From the NCBI GenBank assembly GCA_004295565.1, contig AP019416.1:2046001-2110000 (forward strand): 64,000 bases of DNA, given 5' to 3'. The first letter of the stretch is position 1; each line of letters starts with the position of its first letter. Under the pieces are notes generated by a model. The model saw nothing but the letters and a program-made list of their open reading frames with translations. It ran no database searches and was not told where the DNA came from. Source of the stretch: Vreelandella olivaria. Its GTDB lineage: Bacteria; Pseudomonadota; Gammaproteobacteria; Pseudomonadales; Halomonadaceae. Position numbers and translations under genes: made by a program. This document shows positions 60,890-64,000 of the stretch, one piece after another.

Positions 60890-62942
60890 TAGGCACTGGC
60901 ATCCTGTCGGTCGAAGGCGTTGGCTTGCAGCGCCAGCAGTTGCTCAAGTGTATCGACCCCACGGGCTTCCAAGCGTGGCAGCAGGGCTAGCCATAGCTCG
61001 GCGGTGACGCGGGCATCGCCTAATGCAGTGTGGCGAGTGCCGGGCGGAAAAGCCAGATCGTAACGCTGGGCTAGGCTATCCAGGTCATGCCCATCGAGCG
61101 CCTCGTCCAGTGCCCGTGAAATCAGCAGGGTGTCGATGATGGGGATATCAAAGGCGACCCCTTTGTGGCTGATGGCAAGCAAATCAAAGGCAGCGTTATG
61201 GGCCAGCAGTACCGCTTCGCCGACATAATTACGAAAGCGGGTAAGCACAATGTCCAGCGGCGGCGCACCGACCACATCGGCATCGGTAATGCCGTGAATC
61301 GCAGTGCTGGCAGGCGGGATCGGCCGCTGGGGATCCACTTTTGATCGAAAACCTCGCTGGCCAATAAGCGCGCGTTGACCACGCGGCAGGCGCCAAGGCT
61401 AATCACAGTATCGCCCCGGCGCAGTTCAAGCCCGGTGGTTTCGGTATCAAAGGCGACGATTTCCAGACTGCGCAGCGTTCGGCTGGCCAGCGCTTCATCC
61501 GGCGGGGGTAGGTCGGCAATGCCAAAGTCATGGAATTCAGGGCGCGGCGGCGCGGTCTCCCGTGGGGCGCCGACCCGTTCCATCGCGGGCAGGGAAGTCG
61601 TAGGCGTGAATGAATGCCATCCTCGTCGGCAAGGCTCCAGATATCGCTGGCATGTTGGCGCATTACATCAGCGACACTGGGCGTCAACGGCAGCGAGGTG
61701 AGCGGCTGCTGGCGCCACTCAGCCAGCTCATGCTCGGGGATCGCTTTGCCGCGCCAAATAAGGTCTAGATAGACACGCTTGTTGCCCAGGCATATCTCAC
61801 CCTCAAAGCCGCTGTCAGGAAGGTGGGCATTGAGGTGCTTGACCAAAGAGTCAAACAGCGCTATCAACGCCGGTGCGTCGCCTTTGAACCAGGCCGGCAT
61901 ACCCACCGGGGTGATCAAGCGGTGCTCCGGATCGAGGCGCTCATCCAACGCCTGCCAGAAGTCGTTTGACCACATGGGGTTAAGCGCTCGCCCTGGTGCT
62001 GCATATCGTCGAGTAGTTGGCCGATTTTGGCCACGTTGTCGCCGAGGGTAATGCCCTCTTCGTGGATAACCCGCTCAAAACGTTGGCGCAAAGCAGACGT
62101 GCTGGCATCGTTTTGATCGCGCAGCTGTATCAGCGCATCGGCGGCGCTGGTCAGGCTGGCGGTATGCTGACGCAGGGGTGTCAGCATGGCCGCCAGTTCT
62201 GCTCTAACGCCCATTTCACTCGACCAGGAAGCGGTGGCGTCGCTAAAGGTCAGTAGAGTTTCGCCATCGCTACCCGGTACGCGGCGTAAGATTACCTTGA
62301 GCCAGCGGTCATCGCAGGGCGCCAACAATTCCCTCGGGGAGCCGTCGTGGGGCAGTTGGCTGAGCACCTGCTGTAAGCTCGCCACCGGTAGCAGCGCCTC
62401 CAGGCGCTTGCCCAGCCCTAGGCCGGTATTACCCGCAAAAATCTTCTGCCGCCTGATTAAACAGCATAAGACGGCGGTGGTGGTCACACAGTAGCAGTGG
62501 CGTTTCGAGCACTTGCAGCAGCGTTTCCAGCTCCTGACGAATACGCGCCGCGCTGCGTGCACCGTCTGCGTGGGCGGTGGCGAGACGGCTGCGATCCTCG
62601 CGCCAGCTTTCGCGTACCCGGCGCAGGTCGGGCCCCAATCCTTTAGCCATCCCTCGGGCGGATGTTCGTCCCGGGCATCGGGGGTGGCGACTAAGCGTGC
62701 CAGTTGCACCTGTAAATGGCGCAGTGGGGTAAACAGCATGCGCTCAAGCACCAAACCGACTAAAAAAATCGTTGCGCCACCGGAGAAGCTGCCTACCCAG
62801 AGGGCGATGCGGGTTACACCGGTGGGGGCAAGCTGGGCATCCAACCAGGCGGCAAAATGGCCCCGCCCAGCAGACTGATGCCGCTGAGCAGCAGCCAGAG
62901 GCCAATCAGGCGCTGACGTTTGGGCAACCCGCCTCGCGTCAT
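60889..62942 (-). CDS. Membrane sensor-like protein with degenerate kinase core fused to a DEDDh 3'-5' exonuclease (frameshifted)
   Basis: About 684 residues. ATG at 62942 ([20 protein letters not shown]) overlaps the response-regulator stop as ATGA. Order: two N-terminal membrane helices around a short periplasmic loop; a HAMP-like segment ([17 protein letters not shown]); a PAS-like domain ([20 protein letters not shown]); a dimerisation-type helix without the phospho-His ([20 protein letters not shown]); a part that aligns by position with a histidine-kinase ATPase but lacks its N and G boxes; then the exonuclease with Exo [17 protein letters not shown], Exo [13 protein letters not shown] and Exo [17 protein letters not shown]. 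Slips near 62830, 62640, 62440, 61985, 61600 and 61345. Acts at the inner membrane; target unknown. Confidence 0.75.
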
Positions 62943-63312
62943 GGCTGCTCCTCACTGAGTAGTGCTTTGACTTTTTCCACCAGTGACTGGGTAGAGAAGG
63001 GCTTGGTGATGTAATCATCGGCGCCCAGTGCCATGCCTTTTCCCGCTCTACATCACGCCCGTGGGCAGTCAGCATGATAATGGGCAGTTGGGCGGTGGCC
63101 GCTTCGCTACGCAGCCGCTCCAGCACGTCAAAACCGCTTATCCCCGGCAAGCTAATATCAAGCAGCAGCAGATCGGGCTGGCTCTCATTCACACTTGCCA
63201 GGGCCTGTTCTCCATCTTCGGCGGTGACGACCTCAAACCCCGCTTGTTCCATTAGGAATTCCAGCGATAAAACAATGTTGGGTTCGTCATCGACAACGAG
63301 CACTTTAGCCAT
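62939..63312 (-). CDS. Single-domain response regulator (frameshifted)
   Basis: CheY-like receiver, about 124 residues, no output domain. Starts [20 protein letters not shown] at 63312. Phospho-acceptor Asp in [20 protein letters not shown], the Thr in [10 protein letters not shown] and the Lys in [18 protein letters not shown] after a slip near 63030. The end is SEEQP with TGA at 62939-62941. First gene of a four-gene minus-strand operon, and the natural partner of the symporter-kinase three genes on. Confidence 0.85.
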
Positions 63313-63523
63313 GGAGCTCTCCAGCTTGTATTTGTTTTAACATTGCCTGGAGTCTAGATAGATCTAGCAGCTCAGCCAAGACGACCTTGGCCGAATGCAG
63401 GTAAGCGAATGGAGCAATGACGAAAGCGCAATTACAAAGAGCTCTCCTACGCGTTTTGCTACACTGCTCGCCTCTTTGCCATGGTTTGATGGCCTCCCAC
63501 TGATCCGCTTGCTAAGGCTGTCA

Positions 63524-64000
63524 ATGCGCGTACTCCTGTTATCCGCCTACGAAGCGGTGAGCCATCGCTATTGGGCACACAGTTTGATGGCTCAGCTCGA
63601 TGAGTTTTCGTGGACGCTGTTGAGCCTGCCGCCACGCCATTTTGCTTGGCGTATTCGCGGTAACCCACTGAGCTGGATGTTAAAGAGCATGACACTCTCA
63701 GTCAGCCTTTCGATGTGGTGTTAGCGACCTCGATGGTGGATCTGGCAACCCTGATAGGACTGTTTCCGCATCTTGGCCGGGCAAAAAGGTCGTCTACTTT
63801 CACGAAAACCAGTTTGCCTATCCGGAATCGAGCGATCAGGTGTCCCAGGTAGAGGCCAAGATGGTCAATCTCTATACGGCGCTGGCGGCGGATACAGTGG
63901 TGTTTAACAGCGCCTATAACCGCGACTCTTTTATTGATGGTGCGCGGTCCTTTCTGAAAAAATGCCGGAAAATCTCCCGGTCGCTAAGCCGCTGGAGGCG
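63524..64000 (+). CDS. tRNA-queuosine alpha-mannosyltransferase-like glycosyltransferase (DUF3524), partial
   Basis: Cut by the window end. I chose ATG at 63524 (MRVLLLSAYEAVSHRYWAHS) because the domain starts there; the frame is open back to 63395. It matches the N-terminal DUF3524 domain: FSWTLLSLPPRHFAWRIRGN PLSW, then after a slip near 63685 FDVVLATSMVDLATLIGLFP, and after one near 63778 VVYFHENQFAYPES, VNLYTALAADTVVFNSAYNR DSFIDG. Vertebrate relatives mannosylate queuosine in tRNA-Asp; the bacterial role is less clear. A further slip lies near 63955. Confidence 0.8.

Noticed and set aside
61915-63312. Apparent response regulator-sensor hybrid in one open frame
   Set aside because: The receiver ends at its own TGA (62939) after SEEQP once a slip near 63030 is mended, and a good ATG overlaps it. 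The continuous frame through both is produced by slips.
1-64000. Programmed ribosomal frameshifting as a general explanation for the broken genes
   Set aside because: The sites have no common slippery motif or downstream structure and occur in unrelated housekeeping genes. Sequencing error is far simpler.
1-64000. CRISPR arrays, insertion sequences, prophage or integrase genes
   Set aside because: I looked for regularly spaced repeats, transposase motifs and tRNA-linked integrases and saw none; both tRNAs have ordinary flanks.

Overview
The window looks like a chromosomal segment of a moderately halophilic gammaproteobacterium close to Halomonas (Halomonadaceae). The basis is gene content and protein flavour: a betI-betB-betA cluster for making glycine betaine, a choline-type binding protein, a Na+/H+ antiporter, acidic proteins, and housekeeping genes of clear gammaproteobacterial type (dusB-fis, accB-accC-prmA, groS-groL, ffs, srkA). 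This assignment is inference.

The sequence itself is rough. Almost every long gene is broken by one or more single-base shifts, mostly in short homopolymers, including essential genes (groL, accC, purH, argG, ppa). I read these as sequencing or assembly errors and give each gene its full restored span, noting where the frame slips.

Layout. 1-6,053 (minus): six-gene glycerol ABC importer, glpS-glpT-glpP-glpQ-glpU-glpV, behind paired TCGTTTNCGAA sites. 6,293-8,779 (minus): FadE-type acyl-CoA dehydrogenase. 8,989-13,004 (minus): betI-betB-betA; a BetI-type palindrome separates it from a divergent orphan choline-binding protein gene. 14,192-14,446: elongator tRNA-Met and 4.5S RNA. 14,582-20,593 (minus): pgaABCD for poly-N-acetylglucosamine biofilm polysaccharide. 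20,944-22,897: a DUF3750 protein and a Xre/RES toxin-antitoxin pair. 22,912-26,253: mntR and a divergent three-gene Mn/Zn ABC importer around a nested 40-bp dyad. 26,475-29,785: a K+ channel, a coupled 41-residue membrane peptide, an MFS carrier and a Na+/H+ antiporter. 29,850-36,224: trmJ, groSL with a heat-shock promoter, fxsA, an SDR, and two envelope genes of unknown function. 36,570-41,547: tRNA-Leu, comF, srkA, a secreted protein, folE, gabD. 41,675-49,919 (minus): purH, dusB-fis, prmA, accBC, dsbD. 50,109-53,972: ppa, a PP2C-kinase fusion with degraded active sites, and a PPi-type phosphofructokinase. 54,157-56,757: rnt, argG, hlyU. 56,794-63,312: a signalling locus (DUF294 protein, symporter-histidine kinase, small membrane protein, degenerate-kinase/exonuclease fusion, response regulator) that resembles the CrbS acetate-switch neighbourhood. 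The window ends inside a tRNA-queuosine mannosyltransferase-like gene.

The most interesting pieces are the sensor-like protein fused to a DEDDh exonuclease in the 57-63 kb locus, and the PP2C-kinase fusion at 50.9-52.6 kb in which both catalytic centres have lost key residues.
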